From positions 62,001-126,000 of the forward strand of contig CAYPHY010000010.1 of assembly GCA_964410625.1 (NCBI GenBank): 64,000 nucleotides of DNA. The letters run 5' to 3'. How positions within the stretch are numbered: position 1 is the first letter of the stretch; the number at the start of each line of letters is the position of its first letter. The stretch is from CAYPHY01 sp964410625. Its GTDB lineage: Bacteria; Chloroflexota; Anaerolineae; Promineifilales; Promineifilaceae. The notes under the pieces are model-generated. The model ran no database searches and was not told where the DNA came from. It saw only the letters and a list, made by a program, of their open reading frames with translations. The translations under genes were made by a program, and so were the position numbers. This document shows, in pieces, positions 24,505 through 32,752 of this stretch.

Positions 24505-25980
24505 CTAACGCACCTGCGAAGATAGATAATCCAAAATATCAATCTTCGTCAATATCCCCACCACCTGATCGTTGCTGGCAACGACCACGGCCGTCCGGTT
24601 GCTAAACATCGCCATCAGCGTCTCCAGCCGCGAATTTGGTCCGACGGCCGGAACGTTGCGGTCAAGGATCGCCTCAATCGTCTCTTCGGCGTTATGTTCA
24701 TGGTTCGACAGCAGCATGTGGTTGAGCAGGTCAATCTCGGTAACGATGCCCTGTAAACGGCCGTCCTCCCCTACTACCGGCATTTGCGAAATATTGTACT
24801 CTTTCAACCGTTGCACTACATCACGCATCAAATCAGTGGAGCGGGCAGTGATGACACGGCCGTCCCCCTCTTTCTGTCCCAGAATGTCGCTGGCACGGAC
24901 ATCCATCCAGCTTTGCTCCAGGAAGCCATTTTCGCGCATCCAGTCATCGTTAAACACCTTACTTAGATAGCGCGAACCGGAGTCGGGCAGGATGACGACG
25001 ATGACCGCCTCTGGCCCAAGCTGGTGGCGGCGAGCATAGCGCAACGCCCCGACAACGGCCGAACCACCCGACCCGCCGGTGAAAATCCCTTCCTCGCGCA
25101 CCAGGCGGCGCGTCATCAAGAAGCTTTCGCGGTCATTGACTTGCACAATTTCATCCACCACACTCAGGTCGGTTGTACCGGGGAGGAAGTCTTCGCCAAT
25201 GCCTTCTACCTTGTAGGTTTCGGCCGTGGTCATCTTCCCTGTTTTGTGTAATTCATAGAGGATAGAGCCGATGGGGTCTACGCCAATGATCTGGACCGCC
25301 GGGTTCTTTTCTTTCAGATAGCGGCCGATCCCGCTGATTGTCCCCCCCGTTCCCATGCCGGTCACAAAGTGGGTGATGCGGCCGCCCGTTTGTTCCCAAA
25401 TTTCTGGGCCTGTCATTTCGTAGTGCGATTGTGGATTGACCGGGTTGTGATATTGGTTTGCCAGGATGGAGTTCGGTGTTTCTTCCACCAGTCGCTGGGC
25501 GACGGAGTAGTAGCTGCGTGGGTCTTCTGGCTCAACGGCCGTTGGCGTCACCACCACCCGCGCCCCATAAGCACGCAAGAGCAAAATCTTTTCTTGCGAC
25601 ATCTTATCGGGCATCACAAAGATGCAGCGATACCCCTTGATCGCCGCGGCAATGGCTAGGCCAACACCGGTATTGCCGGATGTGGCCTCGACGATGGTGC
25701 CGCCGGGTTGCAGACGGCCGTCGCGTTCGGCATCTTCGATGATTGTCCAGCCGATACGGTCTTTGACCGAGCCGCCGGGATTGAAAAATTCAGCCTTTGC
25801 CAGCACCAGACACGACAGGCCACTGCTGACTGAATTGAGCCGTACTAATGGGGTATTGCCGATGGTGTCGAGGATGTTGGGGCTGTAGCGCATGGCGGGT
25901 TCGGCCGTCAACTCGCCATTTGACATAAGGTTGCCAACCTGGTTGACAGTTGAAGCGTGGGTTTGGGTATTGGTATTCAT
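24505..25980 (-). CDS. Cystathionine beta-synthase (PLP domain plus CBS pair)
   Basis: 491 residues from the ATG at 25980, with AAGGT 7 bases upstream. The catalytic fold-II PLP domain is ~30-350, with the Schiff-base lysine in NPGGSVKDRIGW, the substrate loop in EATSGNTGVG and the phosphate-binding GMGTGGTISG loop. Two CBS domains (~365-491) end ...VVGILTKIDILDYLSSQ, so it is probably allosterically controlled. It condenses serine with homocysteine, or makes cysteine from related donors; the C-terminal CBS pair favours cystathionine beta-synthase over cysteine synthase. It fits the methionine-cycle genes in this window. Confidence 0.9.
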   Translation of the reverse strand: MNTNTQTHASTVNQVGNLMSNGELTAEPAMRYSPNILDTIGNTPLVRLNSVSSGLSCLVLAKAEFFNPGGSVKDRIGWTIIEDAERDGRLQPGGTIVEATSGNTGVGLAIAAAIKGYRCIFVMPDKMSQEKILLLRAYGARVVVTPTAVEPEDPRSYYSVAQRLVEETPNSILANQYHNPVNPQSHYEMTGPEIWEQTGGRITHFVTGMGTGGTISGIGRYLKEKNPAVQIIGVDPIGSILYELHKTGKMTTAETYKVEGIGEDFLPGTTDLSVVDEIVQVNDRESFLMTRRLVREEGIFTGGSGGSAVVGALRYARRHQLGPEAVIVVILPDSGSRYLSKVFNDDWMRENGFLEQSWMDVRASDILGQKEGDGRVITARSTDLMRDVVQRLKEYNISQMPVVGEDGRLQGIVTEIDLLNHMLLSNHEHNAEETIEAILDRNVPAVGPNSRLETLMAMFSNRTAVVVASNDQVVGILTKIDILDYLSSQVR

Positions 25981-26385
25981 CATATCTACCTTATCTTTTT
26001 CATAGTGGGATAAACGCAATCCTATCAGGAATTGCGATGATAGGGAAGGGGGATTAGGAGGGTAGGAGAGGAAGAGACTTAGAGACTAAGAGATTGGTAT
26101 TGGTATATTGGTGTATTGGAGATTACCCTTGGGGTCTGCCTTCATCCTTCATCCTTCATCCTTCATCCTTCATCCTTCTCCCTTCTCCTAACTTCTTTCC
26201 AGAGGGGCTTGTGTTTCTTAAACTTTATGTCTATAATGGGGGCAGTTTTAGTTGACATAGTAATAGAAGCCGTAGGCTCGCTTCACAAGGTTTGTTATGC
26301 GCGAAAACGCGTCGTAATGAATGAATCCACGTCATGTGCGTTTCATCGGCGTTAGCGGCGTAACCATTATCACAGGAGTGGAATC
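25981..26385. other. Divergent intergenic region with several repeats
   Basis: 405 bases between two divergent genes. It holds AGAGACT/AGAGATT and CCAATAC-type repeats (~26071-26124), a 7-base tandem repeat at 26141-26175, and about 200 bases of unassigned sequence before the LysM/glycosidase start. Promoters for both flanking genes should lie here; none is clear. Confidence 0.5.
26141..26175. repeat. Tandem repeat, five copies of TTCATCC
   Basis: Five exact 7-base units run without interruption and then degenerate into TTCTCCC. It could vary by replication slippage. Confidence 0.85.
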
Positions 26386-27774
26386 ATGGGGCATTTGAAA
26401 AAGTCGCGCTGGTCATCGGTTTTGTTGGCTTTCGCTCTTCTTATCCTCACAGCGGCCGTTGTGTCGGCCGCTGCCTATGTTGTTAGGCCGGGAGACTCCC
26501 TATGGCGGATCTCGCGCCAGTTTGGCACAACGGTGAATGCCATTGTCGCCGCCAATCCAGCCATTACCAATCCCAATTTAATCTACGTCGGTCAGGTGAT
26601 TGAAGTGCCGGACGGTGGCACAGGAGGACAGCCGCCAGCGACACCACCGCCGACCACACCCCCACCGGGTGGGTCATCTACCTATGTCGTGCGTTGGGGA
26701 GATACGCTCGGCCGTATCGCCGCCCGTTTCGGCACAACGGTCAGCGCCATTGTGGCCGCCAACCCACAGATCACCAATCCTAATTTGATCTACGTGGGCC
26801 AGGTGATTACGATTCCGACCGGCGGAACAGCCCCGCCACCTACCCAACCCCCTCCTACTTCGGGCAATTTTGAACTGGGGGGGCAAACCCAAGCCTTTGC
26901 CAACGCCCAGTTAATGCGCGATGTAGGGATGACCTGGGTTAAGCGGCAGTATAAGTGGACGCCAGGGGATTCGGCCGATGCGGTTAGAGGGCTGATTGAG
27001 GAGGCTGATGCCGCCGGTTTTAAGATTCTGCTCTCTATTACCGGAGCGCAAGCGTATCCACAGTCCATTGATTATGCTTCCTTTGTCACCTTCATCCGCG
27101 ATGTGGCGGCGTTAAACCCGGATGCTATCGAGATTTGGAATGAGCAGAACATTGATTTTGAATGGCCGGCGGGGGCGATTGATCCGACTGCCTATGTCAA
27201 TAATCTGCTACGGCCGTCTTATGAAGCGATCAATGAGGTCAACGGCGACATCCTCGTGATTTCCGGCGCGCTGGCCCCTACAGGATTTGATAACGGGGTC
27301 AATGCCTGGGCTGATGATCGCTATCTGGCCGGGATGCGTGCGGCCGGGGCTGCCAACTATGCAGATTGTATTGGCGTTCATCACAATGCCGGGGCGACCT
27401 CGCCCACCGCTCGTAGCGGCCACCCAACAAGCAGCAGTCACTATAGCTGGTACTTCTACCCAACCCTGGAGCTATACTACAACAGCTTTGGTGGCTCACG
27501 GCAGGTCTGCTTCACAGAGCTTGGCTATTTATCAGGCGAAGGTTTCAGCGGGGTGCCCGAGGCCTTTTCCTGGGCCACGGATACATCCGTACAGGAGCAG
27601 GCCCAATGGCTGCGCGAAGCCCGTGATTTGGCTCGCACCGATACCCGCGTGCGGCTGATGATTATCTACAATGTGGACTTCAACCAATATGATCCCGCTG
27701 GTGATCCCCAGGCCGGATATGCGATGGTGCGGCCGGATGGAAGCTGCCCGGTGTGTGACCAGTTAAGGCAGTAA
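26386..27774 (+). CDS. Secreted protein with two LysM repeats and a glycosidase-like TIM barrel
   Basis: 462 residues. Signal peptide ~1-29, LysM repeats ~31-73 and ~100-141 (nearly identical, both with AIVAANP and NPNLIYVGQVI), a Pro/Thr linker, then a barrel from ~160. E253 in IEIWNEQN and E378 in CFTELGY match the acid/base and nucleophile positions of clan GH-A glycoside hydrolases, but no exact family is recognised. It probably binds the cell wall and trims a polysaccharide outside the cell. The stop codon lies inside a GGCAGTAAGCAGT repeat, so the last residues (LRQ) are repeat-encoded. Confidence 0.85.
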   Translation: MGHLKKSRWSSVLLAFALLILTAAVVSAAAYVVRPGDSLWRISRQFGTTVNAIVAANPAITNPNLIYVGQVIEVPDGGTGGQPPATPPPTTPPPGGSSTYVVRWGDTLGRIAARFGTTVSAIVAANPQITNPNLIYVGQVITIPTGGTAPPPTQPPPTSGNFELGGQTQAFANAQLMRDVGMTWVKRQYKWTPGDSADAVRGLIEEADAAGFKILLSITGAQAYPQSIDYASFVTFIRDVAALNPDAIEIWNEQNIDFEWPAGAIDPTAYVNNLLRPSYEAINEVNGDILVISGALAPTGFDNGVNAWADDRYLAGMRAAGAANYADCIGVHHNAGATSPTARSGHPTSSSHYSWYFYPTLELYYNSFGGSRQVCFTELGYLSGEGFSGVPEAFSWATDTSVQEQAQWLREARDLARTDTRVRLMIIYNVDFNQYDPAGDPQAGYAMVRPDGSCPVCDQLRQ

Positions 27775-27802
27775 GCAGTTAAAAGTAGGCGGTAAGCGGT
27801 GA
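27761..27802. repeat. Dispersed GGCAGTAAGCAGT repeat spanning a stop codon
   Basis: AGTTAAGGCAGTAAGCAGTT followed by GTAGGCGGTAAGCGG overlaps the end of the LysM/glycosidase gene. The TAA of GCAGTAAGC is its stop codon. Confidence 0.8.
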
Positions 27803-27845
27803 ATGCGCAGAGCGTGATGATCGCTTGCTGGGTTTGATTTTTAGG

Positions 27846-27874
27846 ACGGCGCGGGTTATTCTCGCGCCGTTTTT
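27846..27874 (+). terminator. Rho-independent terminator
   Basis: ACGGCGCG (27846-27853) pairs with CGCGCCGT (27863-27870) around loop GGTTATTCT and is followed by T4-5. It ends the LysM/glycosidase transcript. Confidence 0.85.
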
Positions 27875-27966
27875 GTTTGGAAATGGTGACCATCTGGGTA
27901 CAATGGTCGGGTCAGGCGTTGCGCGGGTTATTTACCTGCGCCGGTTCAGCAAAGGAAGGACCAGCG

Positions 27967-28401
27967 ATGAAAGTTAGCACCATTTTGTCCAAGAAAAAAG
28001 CAGGTGTGGTCACAATCCAGCCGGACCAGCTTGTGCGCGAAGCGATAGGTTTGCTGGTGGCACATCAAATCGGCGCACTGGTCGTGGTTGATCAAGCACA
28101 GCGAGTGGTGGGCGTTCTTTCTGAGCGCGAGATTGTGTGGGGCGCGGCCGAAGATGAAATGCTCTTCGACCAACCGGTGAGCCGGATCATGAACCGGGAT
28201 GTAATTGTTGGAATGCCACAGGACGAGGTGATCTCCGTCGCCCACACCATGACTGAAAGGCGCTTTCGCCACCTGCCAGTTGTCAAGGGGAATACGCTTG
28301 TGGGCATCATCTCCATTGGGGATGTCTTAAAAGCGCAACGGGATGCTTATCGCGGTGAGATAGATACGCTGGAAACCCAGATTTTGGCAGAAGGAGATTG
28401 A
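27967..28401 (+). CDS. CBS-domain pair protein
   Basis: 144 residues from the ATG at 27967, with AAGGAAGGA 6 bases upstream; the longer frame from 27877 is unsupported. Two CBS domains (KVSTILSKK to VWGAAEDE, and VSRIMNRDVI to VLKAQRD) form one Bateman module that senses adenine nucleotides in many proteins. The C-terminal ~20 residues form a helix (RGEIDTLETQIL). It ends 3 bases before an FprA-like reductase, so a regulatory role for redox metabolism is plausible but inferred. First gene of a three-gene plus-strand operon. Confidence 0.88.
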   Translation: MKVSTILSKKKAGVVTIQPDQLVREAIGLLVAHQIGALVVVDQAQRVVGVLSEREIVWGAAEDEMLFDQPVSRIMNRDVIVGMPQDEVISVAHTMTERRFRHLPVVKGNTLVGIISIGDVLKAQRDAYRGEIDTLETQILAEGD

Positions 28402-28404
28402 TCC

Positions 28405-29802
28405 ATGTCGCAAGTTGGAACGGTCGCGCAACCTTTGCGCGTAGCGATTTTTGGCGCGGGGCCAGCTGGCTTCTATGCCGCTGAACGCCTGTTCAAGGAA
28501 GGGGATGTTGTCGTTGAGGTGGATTTGTATGATCGCCTGCCGACGCCTTTCGGCTTGGTGCGGCACGGTGTTGCTCCTGATCACCAAAAAATCAAGTCAG
28601 TGACGAAAGCGTTTGACCGCATTGCTGCTAACCCCCGCTTTCGCTTTTTTGGCAATGTTGAATTGGGGCGCGATCTAACGGTAAGCGACCTGCGTAATTA
28701 CTATCATCAGATCGTCTACACCGTCGGCGCACAGAGCGATCGGCCGTTGAACATCCCTGGAGCCGAATTGCGAAATCACCATCCAGCGACACACTTTGTC
28801 GCCTGGTATAACGGCCACCCCGATTTTCGTGATTGCCAGTTCGATTTGTCGCAAGCGCATGTGGTCGTCGTTGGCGTGGGCAATGTGGCGGTGGATGTGT
28901 GCCGTATTCTCTGCCGCACGCCGGAGGAATTGGCGAAGACCGACATCGCTGATTATGCGCTGGAGGCGTTGCGTGCGAGCCAGGTTAGAACGGTGACGAT
29001 GCTCGGCCGTCGCGGCCCAGCCCAGGCCGCCTTCACCACCCCCGAAGCCAAAGAGCTGCTTGAATTGGAGGATTGTGACGCCTATGCCCTGCCAGACGAA
29101 GCGACGCTTGACCCACTTTCGCAGAAGCTGCTGGCCGATGCAGATCGAGGGACGGTGCGGAAAGTGGAACTGATTCAAAAAATGGCGGCCAACCGGCCGA
29201 CCGGCAAGGCGAAGCAGTTGCTCATCCGTTTTCTCGTTTCACCAGTTGAGTTGATTGGGGATGAGATGGGCAGAGTCAAGGCGATGCGGCTGGTGCATAA
29301 TGAACTGTACGTGACGGAGGCGGGAACGCTACGGCCGCGCCCCACTGACCACTATGAAACCATTCCCGCCGGGCTGGTCTTTCGCTCAATTGGCTATCGC
29401 GGCGTGCCACTGCCCGGTGTGCCATTCAATGATAGCTGGGGCGTGATCCTCAACGAAGGCGGCCGTGTGCTCGACCCTGAAAGCAAGGAACCGCGCCTGG
29501 GCGAATATACCTCCGGTTGGATCAAGCGCGGGCCATCGGGCGTGATCGGCACCAACAAGCCTGATTCGGTGGAAACGGTAGAGCATATGTTGGAAGATTT
29601 GCAGGAGGGGCGGATCTTGCAGCCTGCTTATCCAACGGCCGAAGCGATTGAACAATTGCTGGCTGAATGCCAGCCGCGCTGCGTTACCTTTGACGACTGG
29701 CGCAAACTCGACGAATTAGAGGCCACACGCGGTGAAGCGGAAGGACGGCCGCGTGTGAAATTCACCAGCGTTGAAGATATGCTCGCCGCATTAGGCAAAT
29801 AA
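28405..29802 (+). CDS. FAD/NADP ferredoxin (adrenodoxin)-type reductase, FprA-like
   Basis: 465 residues, with AAGGAGA 8 bases before the ATG. The FAD loop is VAIFGAGPAGFYAAE, followed by YDRLPTPFGLVRHGVAPDH, the NADP loop VVVVGVGNVAVDV, and C-terminal TSGWIKRGPSGVIGTNKPD. This matches the adrenodoxin-reductase/FprA family, which moves electrons between NADPH and ferredoxin. It follows a CBS-domain gene by 3 bases and precedes an alpha/beta hydrolase by 4, so the three form one operon. No ferredoxin gene is visible nearby. Confidence 0.94.
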   Translation: MSQVGTVAQPLRVAIFGAGPAGFYAAERLFKEGDVVVEVDLYDRLPTPFGLVRHGVAPDHQKIKSVTKAFDRIAANPRFRFFGNVELGRDLTVSDLRNYYHQIVYTVGAQSDRPLNIPGAELRNHHPATHFVAWYNGHPDFRDCQFDLSQAHVVVVGVGNVAVDVCRILCRTPEELAKTDIADYALEALRASQVRTVTMLGRRGPAQAAFTTPEAKELLELEDCDAYALPDEATLDPLSQKLLADADRGTVRKVELIQKMAANRPTGKAKQLLIRFLVSPVELIGDEMGRVKAMRLVHNELYVTEAGTLRPRPTDHYETIPAGLVFRSIGYRGVPLPGVPFNDSWGVILNEGGRVLDPESKEPRLGEYTSGWIKRGPSGVIGTNKPDSVETVEHMLEDLQEGRILQPAYPTAEAIEQLLAECQPRCVTFDDWRKLDELEATRGEAEGRPRVKFTSVEDMLAALGK

Positions 29803-29806
29803 GGTA

Positions 29807-30658
29807 ATGGGAGACAACGATAGCCAAGGTATCCAATCACTAAATGCGCTTTCCCCTATGCGCCACAACAAATTAGAGCGTCCAGGTTGCACCATTCACT
29901 ATTGGCTCGGCGGGGCTGCAGACCGGCCGCTTGTCGTTTTCACGCATGGCGCCACGATGGATCATGCCATGTTTGATGAACAGGTGCCTGCGTTGCTGCC
30001 TGATTATCGCGTCCTGACCTGGGATGTGCGCGGGCATGGGGAGTCTCGGCCGTTGCAAGGTGACTTTACGTTGGCGGATTGTGCGGCCGATCTCATCGCT
30101 CTTCTGGACAAAGTGGGTGTGGAGCAAGCCGTGTTGGTTGGGCAATCGATGGGCGGCTATATCAGCCAGTACGCCTATCTGTACCATCCAGAGCGCGTCC
30201 ATGCAATGGTCATTATCGGTGCCACTTCTATCGCCTTGCCCTACAGTCGTACAGAAATAATAGCTTTAAAAGCGTCCTTACCGCTATTTGGACTCTGGCC
30301 CTATGGACATTTCAAACGGACTGTTGCCAAAACGACGGCCATCAAGCCTGAAATCCGTGCTTACGCGCTAGAGACCATCAACAAGCTGTCTCATCAGGAG
30401 TTTTTGCAAATTTGGAAAGCAGTGACGCTGGCGATTGAGGAGGAAGGCATTCCCGGCCATCAAATTCGAGTGCCGCTTTTGCTGACCCATGGCGATCAGG
30501 ACACAACCGGCGTCATCCGCCGCGACGCCCCGAAGTGGGCTGCCTACGAGCCAGACGTTGAGTACGTGGTCATCCCCAATGCTGCCCACAACGCCAATCA
30601 GGACAACCCCGAATTCTTCAATCGCATCTTGTTGGCGTTTCTCCGGTCGCGTGTCTAG
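29807..30658 (+). CDS. Alpha/beta hydrolase
   Basis: 283 residues. The nucleophile serine is in VLVGQSMGGY. The acid is in LTHGDQDTTG and the histidine in IPNAAHNAN. The oxyanion region is VVFTHGATMDHAMFD. A cap domain lies at ~165-225. Substrate unknown; overall layout resembles esterases and lactonases. The start 4 bases after the reductase stop is used because the operon spacing is tight; a start at 29858 (MRHNKLERPG) is possible and would match the usual N-terminus better. Confidence 0.85.
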   Translation: MGDNDSQGIQSLNALSPMRHNKLERPGCTIHYWLGGAADRPLVVFTHGATMDHAMFDEQVPALLPDYRVLTWDVRGHGESRPLQGDFTLADCAADLIALLDKVGVEQAVLVGQSMGGYISQYAYLYHPERVHAMVIIGATSIALPYSRTEIIALKASLPLFGLWPYGHFKRTVAKTTAIKPEIRAYALETINKLSHQEFLQIWKAVTLAIEEEGIPGHQIRVPLLLTHGDQDTTGVIRRDAPKWAAYEPDVEYVVIPNAAHNANQDNPEFFNRILLAFLRSRV

Positions 30659-30685
30659 GTGTGTTAAGGGAGTAGTTTATCATAC

Positions 30686-30785
30686 NNNNNNNNNNNNNNN
30701 NNNNNNNNNNNNNNNNNNNNNNNNNNNNNNNNNNNNNNNNNNNNNNNNNNNNNNNNNNNNNNNNNNNNNNNNNNNNNNNNNNNNN
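30686..30785. other. Assembly gap, 100 N
   Basis: Exactly 100 unknown bases, a common placeholder. The right edge begins directly with a CTAATCTCTAATCTCC repeat copy, so the assembler probably broke in repetitive sequence. Confidence 0.98.
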
Positions 30786-32579
30786 CTAATCTCTAATCTC
30801 CGGTTTCGCCTCTCGTAAATCACGCAACACAGCCTGATTCATTTGGCTGGTGCGGGGCAGGTCGATCAGATTCATGCGTAACATGCGCTCCGTCATCCGG
30901 CTCATAAACAGGCGGTTGAGTTGTGGCTCGGCCGCCATCTCCCGCAAGAGCCTGGCTGGGACCTTAATCAACGTGGACGATTCTTCGGTGATGACATCGG
31001 CCGTGCGCGGCAACCCAGCCAACACCGCGATCTCGCCAAAGAAATCCCCTTCGCCCAATGTTTCCAAGACATGCGTTTGCCCATCCTCCTGCCAGCCGGC
31101 AATCGCCTGTCCATCGAGGATAAAGTAGCCCTCATCACCCGCTTCGTGCCGGCGCAAAACGGCCGTGCCTTTAGGAACTTCATGAATCGTCGCTTCAGCC
31201 TGCAAGCGACTGCGTTGTGCCAGATTCAAGGAGCCGATGATTGGGACAAGGGCGACCAGCCGGTCAATATCAGCCGGTTGTAATAAGCGGCCTGCTCCCA
31301 GTCCCGGCGCACTGTCGGCCGTGCGCAACAGGCTGAGGGCGCGCCGCCATTCGGCCGCTGGTTGGCCCAGGCCCGGCAGCACAAGGCTGAGCAAACCGAA
31401 AAGCAAGGTGATAATACCGGCCGCCAGATAGAGAAGGCGCAGATCGAAAAAGTCGCCCAGCCCGGCCAGCGCCATGCCGATCATAAACAAGGTGTCGCGG
31501 GAGACGAAAAACGCGCTGAAAACACGGCCGCGAGCCTCGCGTGGCGTGTAGCGTTGGATGATCAATGCGCGGGCGATGACCGAGGGAGAATTGACAAACC
31601 CTTCGATAGTGATGATGACCAGCGCCAGCGGGATTGAGCTGTTCAGCGCAAAGGCGATGCTTGTAAAGCCGATGCCGATAAAGCTGATCGTAATCCATTG
31701 TCCCTCGCGCAGCCGGTCGCCCAGTTGTGCCATGACAATGCTGGCTGCCACGAAGCCAACCAGCGTAACGCTTTCGATCAGACTGAACTCGAACTCCGTT
31801 GCGCCCAGCACTTCAACAGAAAAGGGCAGACGCAGGGCATTGCCCAGACCAAAGGCGATGAAAATTGGGATGAAAACGAGAAAGAGCGAACGTAAAATGG
31901 GCGTGCTGGTCACAATGTTTAAGCCAGTACGCAGGTTGTGGAATACGGCCGCTACACTCGTCTTTTCATCAACCGCCAATTTAGGCACGCGTACCCGTGA
32001 AATCAATAGACCGGCAATGAGAAAAGAGAAGGCGTTCACATAATACGCCCAGGTAACGGAAAACTGGGAGGTGATCAGTCCGGCGGCGGCATAACCAACG
32101 ATTAACGCGCCGAAGCTGCTGATGGCCATCAACGAGTTGGCGGCGTTTAACTCTTCTTCGGAGGCGATTTCTGGCAAAACGCTGGAGTGGGCGGGGTTGA
32201 AGAATTGGCCCACCGCGGCCGTCAGCGCCACTAAAATGTAGAGCCAGGCGATGTTTAGCGGTAGCAGAATGGGGATGGCAACAATCAGGACAGCGCGGAG
32301 AAGATCGGCCGCGACCATGATCTGCTTGCGGTCATACCGATCAACGAAGACCCCAGCCACCAGCCCGACCAGCAGGCTGGGGGCCATCGAGGCCATCATC
32401 ATCAGCCCAACATTGAGCGCTGAGCCGGTTAGTTGGTAGACAAAGATGGATGAGGCCAGCGTGACCAACGAAGTGCCCATCTCGCTCACCAATTGAGCGA
32501 GCCACATGAGTGTAAAGTTGCGATTGCGGAAAATAGAAAATGCGGACGGAGGCGGGGTTGTGACTCCCGAATCAGTCAT
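30786..32579 (-). CDS. MFS transporter fused to a C-terminal cyclic-nucleotide-binding domain
   Basis: 597 residues from the ATG at 32579, with GAGGT 10 bases upstream. About 12 transmembrane helices (~15-405) show a DUF894/MFS_3-type pattern (FRNRNFTLMWLAQLVSEMG, ITIEGFVNSPSVIARALI). A linker leads to a CRP-like cNMP-binding fold at ~440-570: HEVPKGTAVLRRHEAGDEGYFILDG (in part), LGEGDFFGEIAVLAGLPRTADV. Export could be gated by a nucleotide or another small ligand. The last residues EIRD and the stop are read from the dispersed repeat at the gap edge, so the true C-terminus should be checked. Confidence 0.88.
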   Translation of the reverse strand: MTDSGVTTPPPSAFSIFRNRNFTLMWLAQLVSEMGTSLVTLASSIFVYQLTGSALNVGLMMMASMAPSLLVGLVAGVFVDRYDRKQIMVAADLLRAVLIVAIPILLPLNIAWLYILVALTAAVGQFFNPAHSSVLPEIASEEELNAANSLMAISSFGALIVGYAAAGLITSQFSVTWAYYVNAFSFLIAGLLISRVRVPKLAVDEKTSVAAVFHNLRTGLNIVTSTPILRSLFLVFIPIFIAFGLGNALRLPFSVEVLGATEFEFSLIESVTLVGFVAASIVMAQLGDRLREGQWITISFIGIGFTSIAFALNSSIPLALVIITIEGFVNSPSVIARALIIQRYTPREARGRVFSAFFVSRDTLFMIGMALAGLGDFFDLRLLYLAAGIITLLFGLLSLVLPGLGQPAAEWRRALSLLRTADSAPGLGAGRLLQPADIDRLVALVPIIGSLNLAQRSRLQAEATIHEVPKGTAVLRRHEAGDEGYFILDGQAIAGWQEDGQTHVLETLGEGDFFGEIAVLAGLPRTADVITEESSTLIKVPARLLREMAAEPQLNRLFMSRMTERMLRMNLIDLPRTSQMNQAVLRDLREAKPEIRD

Positions 32580-32752
32580 GTGAAATATTACCTCTAGCAA
32601 GTGATCTCTATAGTAAAGGTACTAGCGTACCCAAATGTCCACGTCTGGGAGACTGTGGTCAGCGATTTAACAAGCTTGTACTGAGGCCCCGAATATCGTC
32701 CTGCAAAAGTTGTATGAGCGATTTGCCAAATCGCTTTACAAGACTATACAGC

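Noticed and set aside
30489..30818. Frames running across the N gaps (also 35561-35788)
   Set aside because: They are made largely of unknown residues and join unrelated sequence on both sides of a gap of undefined length.
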